Part shown: piece by piece, positions 45,264-53,693 of the stretch
Layout: every line of letters begins with the position of its first letter
How positions within the stretch are numbered: the first letter of the stretch is position 1
From: Sediminibacterium ginsengisoli
GTDB taxonomy: Bacteria > Bacteroidota > Bacteroidia > Chitinophagales > Chitinophagaceae
Length of the DNA: 64,000 nucleotides
Direction of reading: 5' to 3'
Assembly (NCBI GenBank): GCA_945901845.1
Contig: CAMDLR010000002.1
Location: 109,680 to 173,679, forward strand
Program-made: the position numbers and the translations under genes
The notes under the pieces: generated by a model
What the model was told of the DNA's origin: nothing
Database searches by the model: none
Seen by the model: only the letters and a program-made list of their open reading frames with translations

Positions 45264-46457
45264 TTAAGCGGCTACTTTGTTTTTATTACGCATGTATAAA
45301 AATAAACCGGCAAATGCTACCGATAAAAATACTGGAATCAAAAATGTGGTATTCAATACGGCCTGACCCGCCTGGGCTGGCGTTAATGATGAAGCTTTTA
45401 ACTGATCGTAATGATCACCCATAAATATCATATACACCGATACCGCAAACATACCAGCACCACCCATAAGGTTTAACCCAACGGCGCCTGTTTCTGGTAA
45501 ATTTTCTGCAACAAAACCAAGCATGGTGGGCCAGAAATAACACACACCCATACCAAAAACAACCGCACCTACAAATAACATGTTACCGGTTGTATGACCC
45601 ATAATATAGAGTCCTAACGCCGATAATACGGCCGATAAAAATAAAACGCCCGTTGGTGAAAAGCGGTGAACCACTGGTCCTGCAAAGCCACGTCCTATCA
45701 CCATAATACCTGTTTCGAGGGTTAATAATAAAAGTGCATTATCAGAAACATTTTTAAGTAATATATCAATCCACTGACCCGTAAATAATTCGGTAATGGC
45801 GGTACCAAACATGAGCACAATCATGATGATAAAAAGTGGGTTAAGCAAGGCCTTATACATCGCTGCTGTAGAAATACCACTCGCCACACGTTCTGTAACC
45901 GGAAAATCTAATTTACTAAAAAAGTAACCATAGAGTAATGTTGGAATAACCATCAGTCCTACCTGCACCTGCCAACCAATACCCGCTTTGCTTAAAAAAT
46001 AAACAATGAGTGTACCAATTACAATACCACCTGGAAACCACAAATGAAAGTGATTTAATTTGGTGGTTTTATTATCTGGGTAAATCGTTGCTACCAGTGG
46101 GTTACAAGCTGCTTCGACAGTTCCATTGGCAAGACCAATACAAAGCGTTGAAATAAATAAACCCCAGTAACCACCCGCAAATACAGTCAATAAAATACCT
46201 GCCAAATGAAATACAAAAGCAACCAACAATAACTTTTTCATGCCAATTACATCCACTACAAAACCGCCTATTATAACCGCTAACGGAAAGCCCCAAAAGG
46301 CAGTAGCAGCAATAGTTCCGAGCTGACCCGGATCTAGCTGAAACTCTTTACCTAACTGGTCTAAAATGCCTGCGCGAATACCAAAAGATAAGGAAGTAAC
46401 CAAAAGTGCTAAGCAGCTGGCAATAAAGAGTTGCTGCTTTTGAATGTTGTTTTGCAT
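45264..46457 (-). CDS. MFS sugar/nucleoside transporter
   Basis: 397 residues from the ATG at 46457; a frame extension to 46490 is unlikely. Twelve membrane helices are apparent. Seen blocks: SFGIRAGILDQLGKEFQLDPGQLGTIAA, AFWGFPLAVIIGGFVVDVIGMKKLL, and NGTVEAACNPLVATIYPD, which recall the bacterial sugar and nucleoside MFS groups. It is the first gene of a - strand operon with two TIM barrels and the dehydrogenase subunit, so it probably imports the product of the periplasmic steps. Confidence 0.88.
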   Translation of the reverse strand: MQNNIQKQQLFIASCLALLVTSLSFGIRAGILDQLGKEFQLDPGQLGTIAATAFWGFPLAVIIGGFVVDVIGMKKLLLVAFVFHLAGILLTVFAGGYWGLFISTLCIGLANGTVEAACNPLVATIYPDNKTTKLNHFHLWFPGGIVIGTLIVYFLSKAGIGWQVQVGLMVIPTLLYGYFFSKLDFPVTERVASGISTAAMYKALLNPLFIIMIVLMFGTAITELFTGQWIDILLKNVSDNALLLLTLETGIMVIGRGFAGPVVHRFSPTGVLFLSAVLSALGLYIMGHTTGNMLFVGAVVFGMGVCYFWPTMLGFVAENLPETGAVGLNLMGGAGMFAVSVYMIFMGDHYDQLKASSLTPAQAGQAVLNTTFLIPVFLSVAFAGLFLYMRNKNKVAA

Positions 46458-46565
46458 AACCGTAAATCGTTCGTGATAAATTCTATTCAATAAATGTAAT
46501 TTTTTTATTTTAAATGTTGACCGATAAAATTTACTTTTAGTTCCACAATTTAAAATTGATCAAAC

Positions 46566-47732
46566 ATGAACAGAAAATTAAGAATGGGCATGGTAGGTGG
46601 TGGTAAAGATGCCTTTATTGGCGCGATACATAGGCTTGCAGCCAATATGGATGGACTCATTGAAATCTGTTGTGGTGCGCTTAGCATCAATCCTGATATT
46701 GCCAAAGATTCAGGCGCTTCCTTGTTTTTACCCGAGCATCGTACTTATTTAACCTACGATGAAATGATTACCAAAGAAAGCCAACTTCCAGCCACTGAAA
46801 GAATGGATTTTGTAACCATTGTAACGCCCAACTTTGCACACTTTGCACCTGCCATGATGGCCCTTGATCATGGGTTTCATGTAGTCATAGAAAAACCAAT
46901 TGCTTTTACACTAGACGAAGCAAAGCAATTACACCAAAAAGTTCAGGAAACAGGGCTTACGCTTTGCCTTACACATACCTACTCTGGTTACCCACTTGTT
47001 AAACAAGCTAGGGCCATGGTAGCGGACAATGTTTTTGGAAAAATTAGAAAAGTATGGGTAGAATATCCGCAGGGCTGGCTTAGTAAATTAAGTGAGCGCG
47101 AAGGAAATGCACAAGCCGCTTGGAGAACCGATCCTAAAAAATCGGGCAAAGCAGGTTGCATGGGTGATATTGGAACACATGCTGCACACCTTGCCGAATA
47201 TATTACGGGTGCTCAAATCACACAACTCTGTGCCGATTTAAATGCGATGGTTGAAGGCCGCATGCTGGATGATGATGGCAATGTGCTATTACAATTTAGC
47301 AATGGTGCAAGAGGTGTTCTGATGGCATCGCAAGTAGCAGCTGGTGAAGAAAATGCATTAAAAATAAGAATCTACGGCGAAAAGGGTGGACTTGAGTGGG
47401 CACAACACGACCCCAATACACTCCTTGTAAAATGGCTCGATGCACCTACACAAATTTTGCGCGCGGGTGGTAATTACAGCGATAGACTTAGCAAATACGC
47501 CATTCATAATAGTAGAACCCCGGGCGGACATCCAGAAGGATACCTCGAAGCATTTGCAAATATCTACCGCAATTTTGCACTGACTTTATCTGCAAAAATA
47601 GATGGCATAACGCCAACACCAGAAATGCTAGATTTTCCAAACACCAACGATGGTTTAAGAGGTATGGCATTTATTGATAACGTTGTTGCATCTGGGGCAT
47701 CTGATCAAAAATGGACACCGTACACAATTTAA
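46566..47732 (+). CDS. Gfo/Idh/MocA family oxidoreductase, cytosolic
   Basis: 388 residues without a signal peptide. Rossmann start MGMVGGGKDAFIGAIHR; the canonical EKP is intact in VIEKPIAFTLDEA; the substrate domain has GCMGDIGTHAAHLAEYITG with the catalytic Asp and His. This subgroup oxidises or reduces sugars at C3 in several known routes. It is divergent from the MFS gene and begins the + strand operon with a TIM barrel, a cytochrome c and a DUF1080 protein. Confidence 0.91.
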   Translation: MNRKLRMGMVGGGKDAFIGAIHRLAANMDGLIEICCGALSINPDIAKDSGASLFLPEHRTYLTYDEMITKESQLPATERMDFVTIVTPNFAHFAPAMMALDHGFHVVIEKPIAFTLDEAKQLHQKVQETGLTLCLTHTYSGYPLVKQARAMVADNVFGKIRKVWVEYPQGWLSKLSEREGNAQAAWRTDPKKSGKAGCMGDIGTHAAHLAEYITGAQITQLCADLNAMVEGRMLDDDGNVLLQFSNGARGVLMASQVAAGEENALKIRIYGEKGGLEWAQHDPNTLLVKWLDAPTQILRAGGNYSDRLSKYAIHNSRTPGGHPEGYLEAFANIYRNFALTLSAKIDGITPTPEMLDFPNTNDGLRGMAFIDNVVASGASDQKWTPYTI

Positions 47733-47756
47733 TTTCAACAGTATTCAAATTATTTT

Positions 47757-48812
47757 ATGACAACGATAAAAGGACCTGGTATTTTTTTAGCACAGTTTAT
47801 GGGTGATACGGCACCCTTTAATTCTTTAGCAAGTATTTGCAAATGGGCAGCAGCACTGGGTTTCAAGGGTGTTCAAATACCAAGCTGGGATAGCCGTTGC
47901 ATTGATTTACAAAAAGCGGCAGAGAGCAAAACCTATGCCGATGAAATAAAAGGGATTGTTGCAGCAGCCGGTTTAGAAATTACTGAACTCTCTACACATT
48001 TACAAGGTCAACTCGTAGCAGTAAATCCAGCCTACGATAGTTTATTTGATGGCTTTGCGCCAGAAAATGTACGCGGTAATGCAAAAGCAAGAACCGAGTG
48101 GGCCGTGCAGCAATTAAAATATGCAGCAGCTGCTTCTGAAAATTTAGGACTCAATGCACACGCTACTTTTAGTGGCGCTTTGTTATGGCATACCGTATAT
48201 CCTTGGCCGCAAAGACCTGCAGGACTTGTAGAAACAGGCTTTACTGAACTTGCAAAAAGATGGAAACCTATTTTAGATGTTTTTGATACCCATGGTGTAG
48301 ACCTTTGTTACGAAGTGCACCCCGGTGAAGATTTACACGATGGCATTTCTTACGAAATGTTTTTAGAAAAAGTAAACAACCACAAACGCGCTTGCCTACT
48401 TTATGATCCATCACATTTTGTGTTACAATCTTTAGACTACTTAAGTTATATCGATCATTACCACGAGCGCATAAAAATGTTCCATGTAAAAGATGCAGAG
48501 TTTAACCCAACCGGAAAACAAGGTGTGTATGGTGGCTACCAAAACTGGGTAGACCGTGCGGGCAGGTTTAGATCGCTGGGTGATGGGCAGGTTAATTTTG
48601 GCGCCATTTTTAGCAAACTAGCCGCTTACAACTTTACAGGCTGGGCCGTTATGGAGTGGGAATGCGCCATTAAAGATGCACAGGTAGGTGCCGCAGAAGG
48701 AGCGCCCTTTATTCAAAAAAATATCATCCAAGTAACTGAAAAGGCTTTTGATGACTTTGCTGGCACCGGTGCCAATGAAAAATTAAATCGCGCCATTTTA
48801 GGAATAGATTAA
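47757..48812 (+). CDS. Sugar phosphate isomerase/epimerase (TIM barrel), cytosolic
   Basis: 351 residues, no signal peptide. Metal-binding residues are visible at the ends of the barrel strands: CYEVHPGEDLHDG, LLYDPSHF, MFHVKDAEF and AVMEWECAIKD. Other conserved segments are ELSTHLQGQLVAVNP and HATFSGALLWHTVYPWP. Likely a divalent-metal sugar isomerase, epimerase or 3-keto-glycoside lyase. It lies 24 bases after the Gfo/Idh gene. Confidence 0.91.
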   Translation: MTTIKGPGIFLAQFMGDTAPFNSLASICKWAAALGFKGVQIPSWDSRCIDLQKAAESKTYADEIKGIVAAAGLEITELSTHLQGQLVAVNPAYDSLFDGFAPENVRGNAKARTEWAVQQLKYAAAASENLGLNAHATFSGALLWHTVYPWPQRPAGLVETGFTELAKRWKPILDVFDTHGVDLCYEVHPGEDLHDGISYEMFLEKVNNHKRACLLYDPSHFVLQSLDYLSYIDHYHERIKMFHVKDAEFNPTGKQGVYGGYQNWVDRAGRFRSLGDGQVNFGAIFSKLAAYNFTGWAVMEWECAIKDAQVGAAEGAPFIQKNIIQVTEKAFDDFAGTGANEKLNRAILGID

Positions 48813-48844
48813 TAACTTTAAACCCTCATTAAAAAATAGTAACC

Positions 48845-49216
48845 GTGAAAAAGATGTACCTAACACTTCCCCTATTTGCATTAATCATTGCATGTGGTGG
48901 CGGAAATGAAAAGAAAGAAGCAACTGCAGAAGTAGTAGATTTAAGTAGCAATCCCGATTACCAAAAAGGGTTAGAACTGATTGGTAAATCAGACTGCTTA
49001 ACCTGTCATAAAGTAAGTGAAAAAAATATTGGACCTGCTTACAAAGATGTTGCAGCAAAATATGAAAACACCGAAGAGAATGTAAAAATGTTAGCTGGTA
49101 AAATCATCAAAGGTGGCCAGGGTGTATGGGGCGCTATCCCAATGACACCGCACAGTTCATTATCTGAAGCCGATGCCGAACAAATGGTAAAATATATTCT
49201 ACTCTTAAAAAAATAA
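48845..49216 (+). CDS. Cytochrome c lipoprotein
   Basis: 123 residues beginning with GTG at 48845 (ATG at 48854 would shorten the signal). The signal peptide ends IIAC, a lipobox with Cys at about 17. The mature domain has one haem site CLTCH and a Met ligand in AIPMTPH, the size and pattern of class I c551/c552-type cytochromes. As part of the sugar operon it probably accepts electrons from a periplasmic sugar dehydrogenase. Confidence 0.92.
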   Translation: MKKMYLTLPLFALIIACGGGNEKKEATAEVVDLSSNPDYQKGLELIGKSDCLTCHKVSEKNIGPAYKDVAAKYENTEENVKMLAGKIIKGGQGVWGAIPMTPHSSLSEADAEQMVKYILLLKK

Positions 49217-49220
49217 AAAT

Positions 49221-49955
49221 ATGATTGCTTCATTTTTCACTTCCATATTATTAGGTGGTTTACTTACAGGTACCGCACCTGATCCAACAATAAATATCCC
49301 TAAAGAAAATATATCTGTAAACTCAGAATGGATTTCTTTATTCAATGGTAAAAATACCAAAGGATGGCATTCTTATGGCAAAGAAACGGTTGGTAAAGCT
49401 TGGAAAGTACAAGAAGGCGGCATATTACACCTTGACGCTTCTAACAAAGCCGATTGGCAAACCAATGGCGGCGGTGATTTAGTGCATGAATTAGCGCTCC
49501 AAGATTTTCATTTAAAATTAGAATGGAAAATTGCTGCCAAAGGAAATAGCGGTATTATATTTTGGGTACAAGACGATAAATCAAAATATGATCATGTTTG
49601 GTTTACTGGACCAGAAATGCAAGTACTCGATAACTATGGACATGGTGATGGAAAATTTGTAACGCACCGTGCAGGCAACTTATATGATTTAGTTGCAGGA
49701 CCAGAAGGTGTTGTAAAACCTGTCGGCGAATGGAACCAAGCAGAAATTGTAAGCTACAGAGGTAAATTAGATTTTTATTTAAACGGCGTAAATGTAGTTT
49801 CTACCACATACGGCGACGATGCTTGGAGAAAAATGCTTGCCAATAGTAAGTTTAAATCGATGCCAGATTTTGGTAAAGTTTTTTCGGGCCATATTGCGCT
49901 TCAAGATCATGGAGACAATGTTTGGTATAAAAACATTATGGTTAAAAAATTATAA
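49221..49955 (+). CDS. DUF1080 (3-keto-disaccharide hydrolase) family protein, exported
   Basis: 244 residues with a weak N-terminal signal peptide. The concanavalin-like fold of the family is clear: WISLFNGKNTKGWHSYG, WKVQEGGILHLDA, LKLEWKIAAKGNSGIIFWVQ, GPEMQVLDNYGHGDG, and GHIALQDHGDNVWYKNIMVKKL at the end. The Pfam family is named for enzymes acting on 3-keto-disaccharides. It closes the + strand operon, 4 bases after the cytochrome gene. Confidence 0.92.
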   Translation: MIASFFTSILLGGLLTGTAPDPTINIPKENISVNSEWISLFNGKNTKGWHSYGKETVGKAWKVQEGGILHLDASNKADWQTNGGGDLVHELALQDFHLKLEWKIAAKGNSGIIFWVQDDKSKYDHVWFTGPEMQVLDNYGHGDGKFVTHRAGNLYDLVAGPEGVVKPVGEWNQAEIVSYRGKLDFYLNGVNVVSTTYGDDAWRKMLANSKFKSMPDFGKVFSGHIALQDHGDNVWYKNIMVKKL

Positions 49956-49978
49956 GCTACGTTGGTTACTTTAGCAGT

Positions 49979-50416
49979 ATGATTGAATGCTCTGACGAAT
50001 ATTTTATGCAGGAAGCTTTAAAAGAAGCCAACCTCGCTTTTGAAGCAGATGAAGTACCCGTTGGCGCCGTTGTGGTGCTCAATAATAAAATTATTGCTAG
50101 GGGCCATAACCAAGTAGAGTTGTTAAACGATTCAACAGCCCACGCCGAAATATTAGCCCTTACCTCGGCATATAGTGCTATGGGTGCTAAATACCTCCCA
50201 GAAGCCACCTTATACGTAACCCTAGAACCTTGTATGATGTGCGCTGGTGCACTTTATTGGGGCAAAATAAGTCGCATCGTTTATGGTGCGCCCGACGAAA
50301 AAAATGGGTATCAAAAAATAGCACATCCTTTTGGACCTAAAATTGAAATAGTGGGGGGTGTATTAGCCGCGGAATGTAGTTGGCTGATCAAAAACTTTTT
50401 CAAAAACAAGCGTTAA
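49979..50416 (+). CDS. tadA: tRNA-specific adenosine deaminase
   Basis: 145 residues. Zinc-dependent deaminase that makes inosine at the wobble position of tRNA-Arg(ACG). Zinc and catalytic residues are in STAHAEILAL (HAE) and TLEPCMMCAGALYW (PCxxC). EVPVGAVVV and the C-terminal NFFKNKR are typical. It begins 23 bases after the DUF1080 gene but is probably not functionally related. Confidence 0.92.
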   Translation: MIECSDEYFMQEALKEANLAFEADEVPVGAVVVLNNKIIARGHNQVELLNDSTAHAEILALTSAYSAMGAKYLPEATLYVTLEPCMMCAGALYWGKISRIVYGAPDEKNGYQKIAHPFGPKIEIVGGVLAAECSWLIKNFFKNKR

Positions 50417-50420
50417 GCAT

Positions 50421-50451
50421 TTTGATGGGCTACAATTAGGGTGTAGCTTTG
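50421..50451 (+). promoter_or_regulatory. Bacteroidota-type promoter of sodA
   Basis: TTTG (50421-50424), exactly 19 bases, then TAGCTTTG (50444-50451): a full match to TTTG-N19-TAnnTTTG. It lies just after the tadA stop codon and about 34 bases before the sodA ATG. Confidence 0.82.
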
Positions 50452-50484
50452 TGCTTTATTATTTTATTCATTAAACACAATTAT

Positions 50485-51087
50485 ATGTCATTTACACTTG
50501 CGCCTTTACCCTATGCTCATGATGCACTAGAACCACATATCGATACCACTACCATGCAAATTCACCATGGTAAACACCACCAGGCTTATGTAGACAATTT
50601 AAACAAAGCAGTGGCTGGTACCGAGCACGAAGCAAAAACAATTGAGCAACTCGTTGCAGCAGCAGGAAGCATTAGCCCGGCCGTTCGTAACAACGGTGGC
50701 GGACATTGGAACCATACTTTTTTCTGGGAAAGTTTAGCGCCAAATGCAGGCGGTGCTCCAACAGGTGCATTAGCTGAAGCGATTGATGCTGCTTTTGGTT
50801 CATTTGATGCATTCAAAGAAAAATTTGCAGCAGCAGGTCTTACTCGTTTTGGAAGTGGATGGGCTTGGTTAGTAGTAGTAGATGGTAAATTAGTTGTTTC
50901 TTCTACACCCAATCAAGACAATCCATTAATGGACGTTGCAGAAGTAAAAGGAAGCCCTATTTTAGGTGCCGATGTTTGGGAACACGCGTATTATTTAAAA
51001 TACCAAAACCGCAGAGCAGATTATTTAGCTGCTTTCTGGAATGTGGTAGATTGGAATAAAGTAGCTGCTCGTTTTAGCGCAGCTTAA
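50485..51087 (+). CDS. sodA: Superoxide dismutase (Fe/Mn)
   Basis: 200 residues from the ATG at 50485 ([18 protein letters not shown]); the frame also opens at a GTG at 50449, but that lies inside the promoter. Metal ligands: His in [14 protein letters not shown], His in [10 protein letters not shown], Asp and His in [19 protein letters not shown]. Metal type cannot be fixed from sequence alone; the SNP-free DVWEHAYYL block is shared by Fe and Mn forms. It converges on yidD. Confidence 0.95.
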   Translation: MSFTLAPLPYAHDALEPHIDTTTMQIHHGKHHQAYVDNLNKAVAGTEHEAKTIEQLVAAAGSISPAVRNNGGGHWNHTFFWESLAPNAGGAPTGALAEAIDAAFGSFDAFKEKFAAAGLTRFGSGWAWLVVVDGKLVVSSTPNQDNPLMDVAEVKGSPILGADVWEHAYYLKYQNRRADYLAAFWNVVDWNKVAARFSAA

Positions 51088-51097
51088 GCATAAAAAA

Positions 51098-51328
51098 TTA
51101 CGGAACGGGGTCGTAACCATGACCTCCACCCGGTCTACACTTACTAATACGGATTATTGCGAGGTACATGCCTTTAAATAATCCGTATTTTTTTAGGGCA
51201 TCTACTGCGTAATGAGAACAGGTTGGTGTAAACCTACACTTTGGCCCTAGCGCTGGCGAAATCACGTACTGATAAAATTTTATAACCCCTATAAATGGAA
51301 TGCTCAGTATTTGCCAAATTATTTTCAT
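51098..51328 (-). CDS. yidD: Membrane protein insertion efficiency factor YidD
   Basis: 76 residues, the usual size. The signature GPKCRFTPTCSHYAVDALKKYG and CRPGGGHGYDPVP are exact for YidD. It is thought to help YidC-dependent membrane insertion. Overlaps rnpA by 4 bases, the usual arrangement. Confidence 0.93.
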   Translation of the reverse strand: MKIIWQILSIPFIGVIKFYQYVISPALGPKCRFTPTCSHYAVDALKKYGLFKGMYLAIIRISKCRPGGGHGYDPVP

Positions 51329-51711
51329 CCGAGTTGTTTAATTAGTTTTTCTACTACAGCTGGCATCAAATCTTGTAATGCCTCAGTTGTTGGCAATTGC
51401 TTATCGATCCATAAAATAAATACAGCTACACTTTTTTGGTGCGCCATTAAGTACTCGTGTAGCGGAAGCTTATGTAAACGGTAGGCTTCACGCATGCGCC
51501 TTTTAATGGTGTTACGGTCTACCGCTTTTTTAAAATTTCGAGCAGAAACACCAACTCCCACTTGCACAGGATGTAATGGCGAATTATCTACAGGTAAATA
51601 AAATACTTTAACTGGAAAAGAGGATATACTTTTTCCTTGCGCAAACAACAGTTCAATTTGTTTGCGGCTTTTTAGTTTTTCAAATTTGTTATAGGAAAAA
51701 GTACCTGCCAT
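51325..51711 (-). CDS. rnpA: Ribonuclease P protein component
   Basis: 128 residues. The RNR-type motif reads NFKKAVDRNTIKRRMREAYR and is the RNA-binding signature of RnpA. FSYNKFEKLKSRKQIELLF is the typical start. Protein subunit of RNase P for 5' maturation of tRNA. It lies downstream of rpmH, as in most bacteria. Confidence 0.94.
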   Translation of the reverse strand: MAGTFSYNKFEKLKSRKQIELLFAQGKSISSFPVKVFYLPVDNSPLHPVQVGVGVSARNFKKAVDRNTIKRRMREAYRLHKLPLHEYLMAHQKSVAVFILWIDKQLPTTEALQDLMPAVVEKLIKQLG

Positions 51712-51742
51712 ATTTTAAAAATGGGACTACACTAAATTAAAA

Positions 51743-51768
51743 AAGTCCTGCTTACAAAAGCAGGACTT
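51743..51768 (-). terminator. Intrinsic terminator after rpmH
   Basis: An 11-base-pair perfect stem AAGTCCTGCTT/AAGCAGGACTT with a 4-base loop. On the - strand it is followed by TTTTTT-like bases. It lies between rpmH and rnpA, so it could lower rnpA expression relative to rpmH. Confidence 0.85.
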
Positions 51769-51825
51769 ATATTGTAAAATCTTGAGGATCTTTACTGCAA
51801 CTGCACTAAAGAATTCCTGTTCGGT

Positions 51826-51981
51826 TTATTTTAAACCTTTCTCGCTAGAAACACTTAGTTTCTTGCGGCCTTTTTTACGACGGCTTGCCAAAACTTTACG
51901 TCCATTAGCAGATTCCATTCTTTTACGAAATCCGTGAACTGTTTTACGGCGGCGCTTATGCGGTTGAAATGTACGTTTCAT
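51826..51981 (-). CDS. rpmH: 50S ribosomal protein L34
   Basis: 51 residues, ATG at 51981, TAA ending at 51826. The sequence starts [19 protein letters not shown] and contains [20 protein letters not shown], which is definitive for L34. It is longer than 44-46-residue enterobacterial L34 by a short C-terminal tail (SVSSEKGLK), common in Bacteroidota. Gene order rpmH-rnpA-yidD is conserved. Confidence 0.96.
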   Translation of the reverse strand: MKRTFQPHKRRRKTVHGFRKRMESANGRKVLASRRKKGRKKLSVSSEKGLK

Positions 51982-52064
51982 AACTTGCGTTTTTTAACTA
52001 ACCCTTTAATCTTGTTTCGTTTCATATACGGCAGTCACCATGCTGCTGAATTGTGAAAGGACGG

Positions 52065-52095
52065 CAAAAGTAAGGAAAAGTAGGTGTAAGTTAAA
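52065..52095 (-). promoter_or_regulatory. Promoter of rpmH
   Basis: On the - strand TTTA (52095-52092, one base off TTTG), 19 bases, then TACTTTTG (52072-52065), an exact -7 element. The transcript would have a leader of about 75 bases before the rpmH ATG. The 170-base gap between rpmH and murI holds nothing else recognised. Confidence 0.65.
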
Positions 52096-52151
52096 AAAGG
52101 AAGAAAGATTTTTTTTAACTGATTGATAATCAGCCTCAAAAAAGTCAATTT

Positions 52152-52976
52152 TTAAAGCATTGCGGGCAAAGATTCCACCGAGTAGCCCAAAAAGTCGGCT
52201 GCATGGGCGTCAAAATCAAGTGTAGCATCGGTGGTATAAAAAACACAGTCGTTATTCTTTGTAATACTTGCATCCATATCAGCATGCCTTTTTAAATAAT
52301 TCACTAGGCTTGCAGCTACAATAGCGCCTTGTGTTAGCACTTTAACGCCATTAGGCACGAGTGATTCAATGGTTTCTAATAACAATGGATAATGCGTACA
52401 GCCAAGTAATAAAGTGTCAATTTTAGCAGATTGAGCTAACAGGCTTTTAAGATCCTGTTCTATAAAATAACGGGCTCCTGGGGTGTTGTAGGCCCTATTT
52501 TCGATCAGTGGCACCCACATAGGGCAGGCATGCTGGAATACTTTTACGTCTGGAAAAAATTTAGCAATCTCTGTGGGGTAACTTTCACTTTCTACAGTAC
52601 CCTTGGTGCCCACAATGCCTACCTGTTTTGAGCTTGAAAATTGACCCACAACTTCGGTGGTAGGTCTAATCACGCCAAGTACCCTTTTATGACTACCTCT
52701 ACTAGCTAAATCTTTTTGTTGAATGGTTCTTAGGGCTTTGGCTGATGCGGTATTGCAAGCCAAAATAACCAAATCACAACCTTTGTCAAACAACCAATCA
52801 ACAGCTTCAAGTGTGTACTGATATACGGTATCATAAGACCTCGGACCATAGGGCGCGCGCGCATTGTCACCGAGATACATAAAATCGTGCGTGGGCAGGG
52901 CAAGTTGCAGTTCTTTGAGAATTGTTAATCCACCATAACCACTATCAAATACACCAATTGGCTTTTTTGTTTGCAT
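52152..52976 (-). CDS. murI: Glutamate racemase
   Basis: 274 residues from the ATG at 52976; the frame extends to a TTG at 52982. Supplies D-glutamate for peptidoglycan. The two catalytic cysteines are in ACNTASA and GCTHYPLL; GVFDSGYGGLTIL and YLGDNARAPYGPRS are typical. It lies downstream of a terminator that ends the ompH operon, so it probably has its own start of transcription or is reached by read-through. Confidence 0.95.
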   Translation of the reverse strand: MQTKKPIGVFDSGYGGLTILKELQLALPTHDFMYLGDNARAPYGPRSYDTVYQYTLEAVDWLFDKGCDLVILACNTASAKALRTIQQKDLASRGSHKRVLGVIRPTTEVVGQFSSSKQVGIVGTKGTVESESYPTEIAKFFPDVKVFQHACPMWVPLIENRAYNTPGARYFIEQDLKSLLAQSAKIDTLLLGCTHYPLLLETIESLVPNGVKVLTQGAIVAASLVNYLKRHADMDASITKNNDCVFYTTDATLDFDAHAADFLGYSVESLPAML

Positions 52977-52986
52977 ACACAAAAAT

Positions 52987-53017
52987 AAGAACCCCGTCTG
53001 GTATAGACAGGGTTCTT
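52987..53017 (-). terminator. Intrinsic terminator after the second ompH gene
   Basis: AAGAACCC (52987-52994) pairs with GGGTTCTT (53010-53017), continued after one mismatch by GTCT/AGAC, with a short loop. On the - strand it is followed by a T-rich run (ATTTTTGT). It ends the bamA-ompH-ompH transcript before murI. Confidence 0.85.
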
Positions 53018-53042
53018 GTATAAATAGTTTGTAAAAACTAGA

Positions 53043-53648
53043 TTATCCTTTTTTAGCAGGTGCTGCTGTTTTAGCAGGCGCACTAACCGCTCCACCCGCT
53101 TGTTTCCAAGCATCCATAATTTGTTGTGGTAATGGAAGGTTTAATTTCATTGCTACACGGATGGTTAGGTTATCTAAAATATTAGGTTCCATGTATGGAG
53201 ACAATGTTTCTGTCTTTAACACAAGCGTATACTTTTGTTCAGTAACGATTTGTTGAAAAGCAGCTAACATTTTTTGTCTGTACGGTAAAAGTGATTGCTC
53301 CATTTTACCATTTTGCATTTCTTGTGCATACTGCTGCCAGTTCGCTAATTTGTAACCTAAACGGTTTAAATCAGATAAAGCCAATTCTCTAGCTTTAGCA
53401 GGCATTGTAGCAGAATCTTTTTTGAAAAGACTATCTCTACGTTGGTAATCTTGCACCGTGTAAGCATACTCAGGATTCAAAGAATCTTTAACAAAATTGT
53501 TAATGATCGTATCCACTTTTTGAATATCTGGAAACAGGCTCAATAAGCTTTGCTCATCAAAGTAACCAATTTTAACCTGCGCGTTTGTGCTATTTGAGAA
53601 TAGTAGGCTGGCTGCTAAAACCACACAAACAAATAATAATTTCTTCAT
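53043..53648 (-). CDS. OmpH/Skp family periplasmic chaperone
   Basis: 201 residues with a signal peptide (to about STNAQ). The OmpH pattern is seen: VKIGYFDEQSLLSLFPDIQKVDTIINNFV, a long helical arm rich in Gln and Lys, then EQKYTLVLKTETLSP. A proline/alanine/lysine tail follows. It is likely to carry outer-membrane proteins to BamA. Second of two tandem ompH copies. Confidence 0.87.
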   Translation of the reverse strand: MKKLLFVCVVLAASLLFSNSTNAQVKIGYFDEQSLLSLFPDIQKVDTIINNFVKDSLNPEYAYTVQDYQRRDSLFKKDSATMPAKARELALSDLNRLGYKLANWQQYAQEMQNGKMEQSLLPYRQKMLAAFQQIVTEQKYTLVLKTETLSPYMEPNILDNLTIRVAMKLNLPLPQQIMDAWKQAGGAVSAPAKTAAPAKKG

Positions 53649-53693
53649 TGTAGAGAGTGTTTGAATTTTTGTTATAACTGTTTATTTAAACTT

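Noticed and set aside
51826..53043. Replication origin near rpmH
   Set aside because: rpmH is often near oriC in other phyla, but no dnaA gene and no cluster of TTATCCACA-like boxes was seen.
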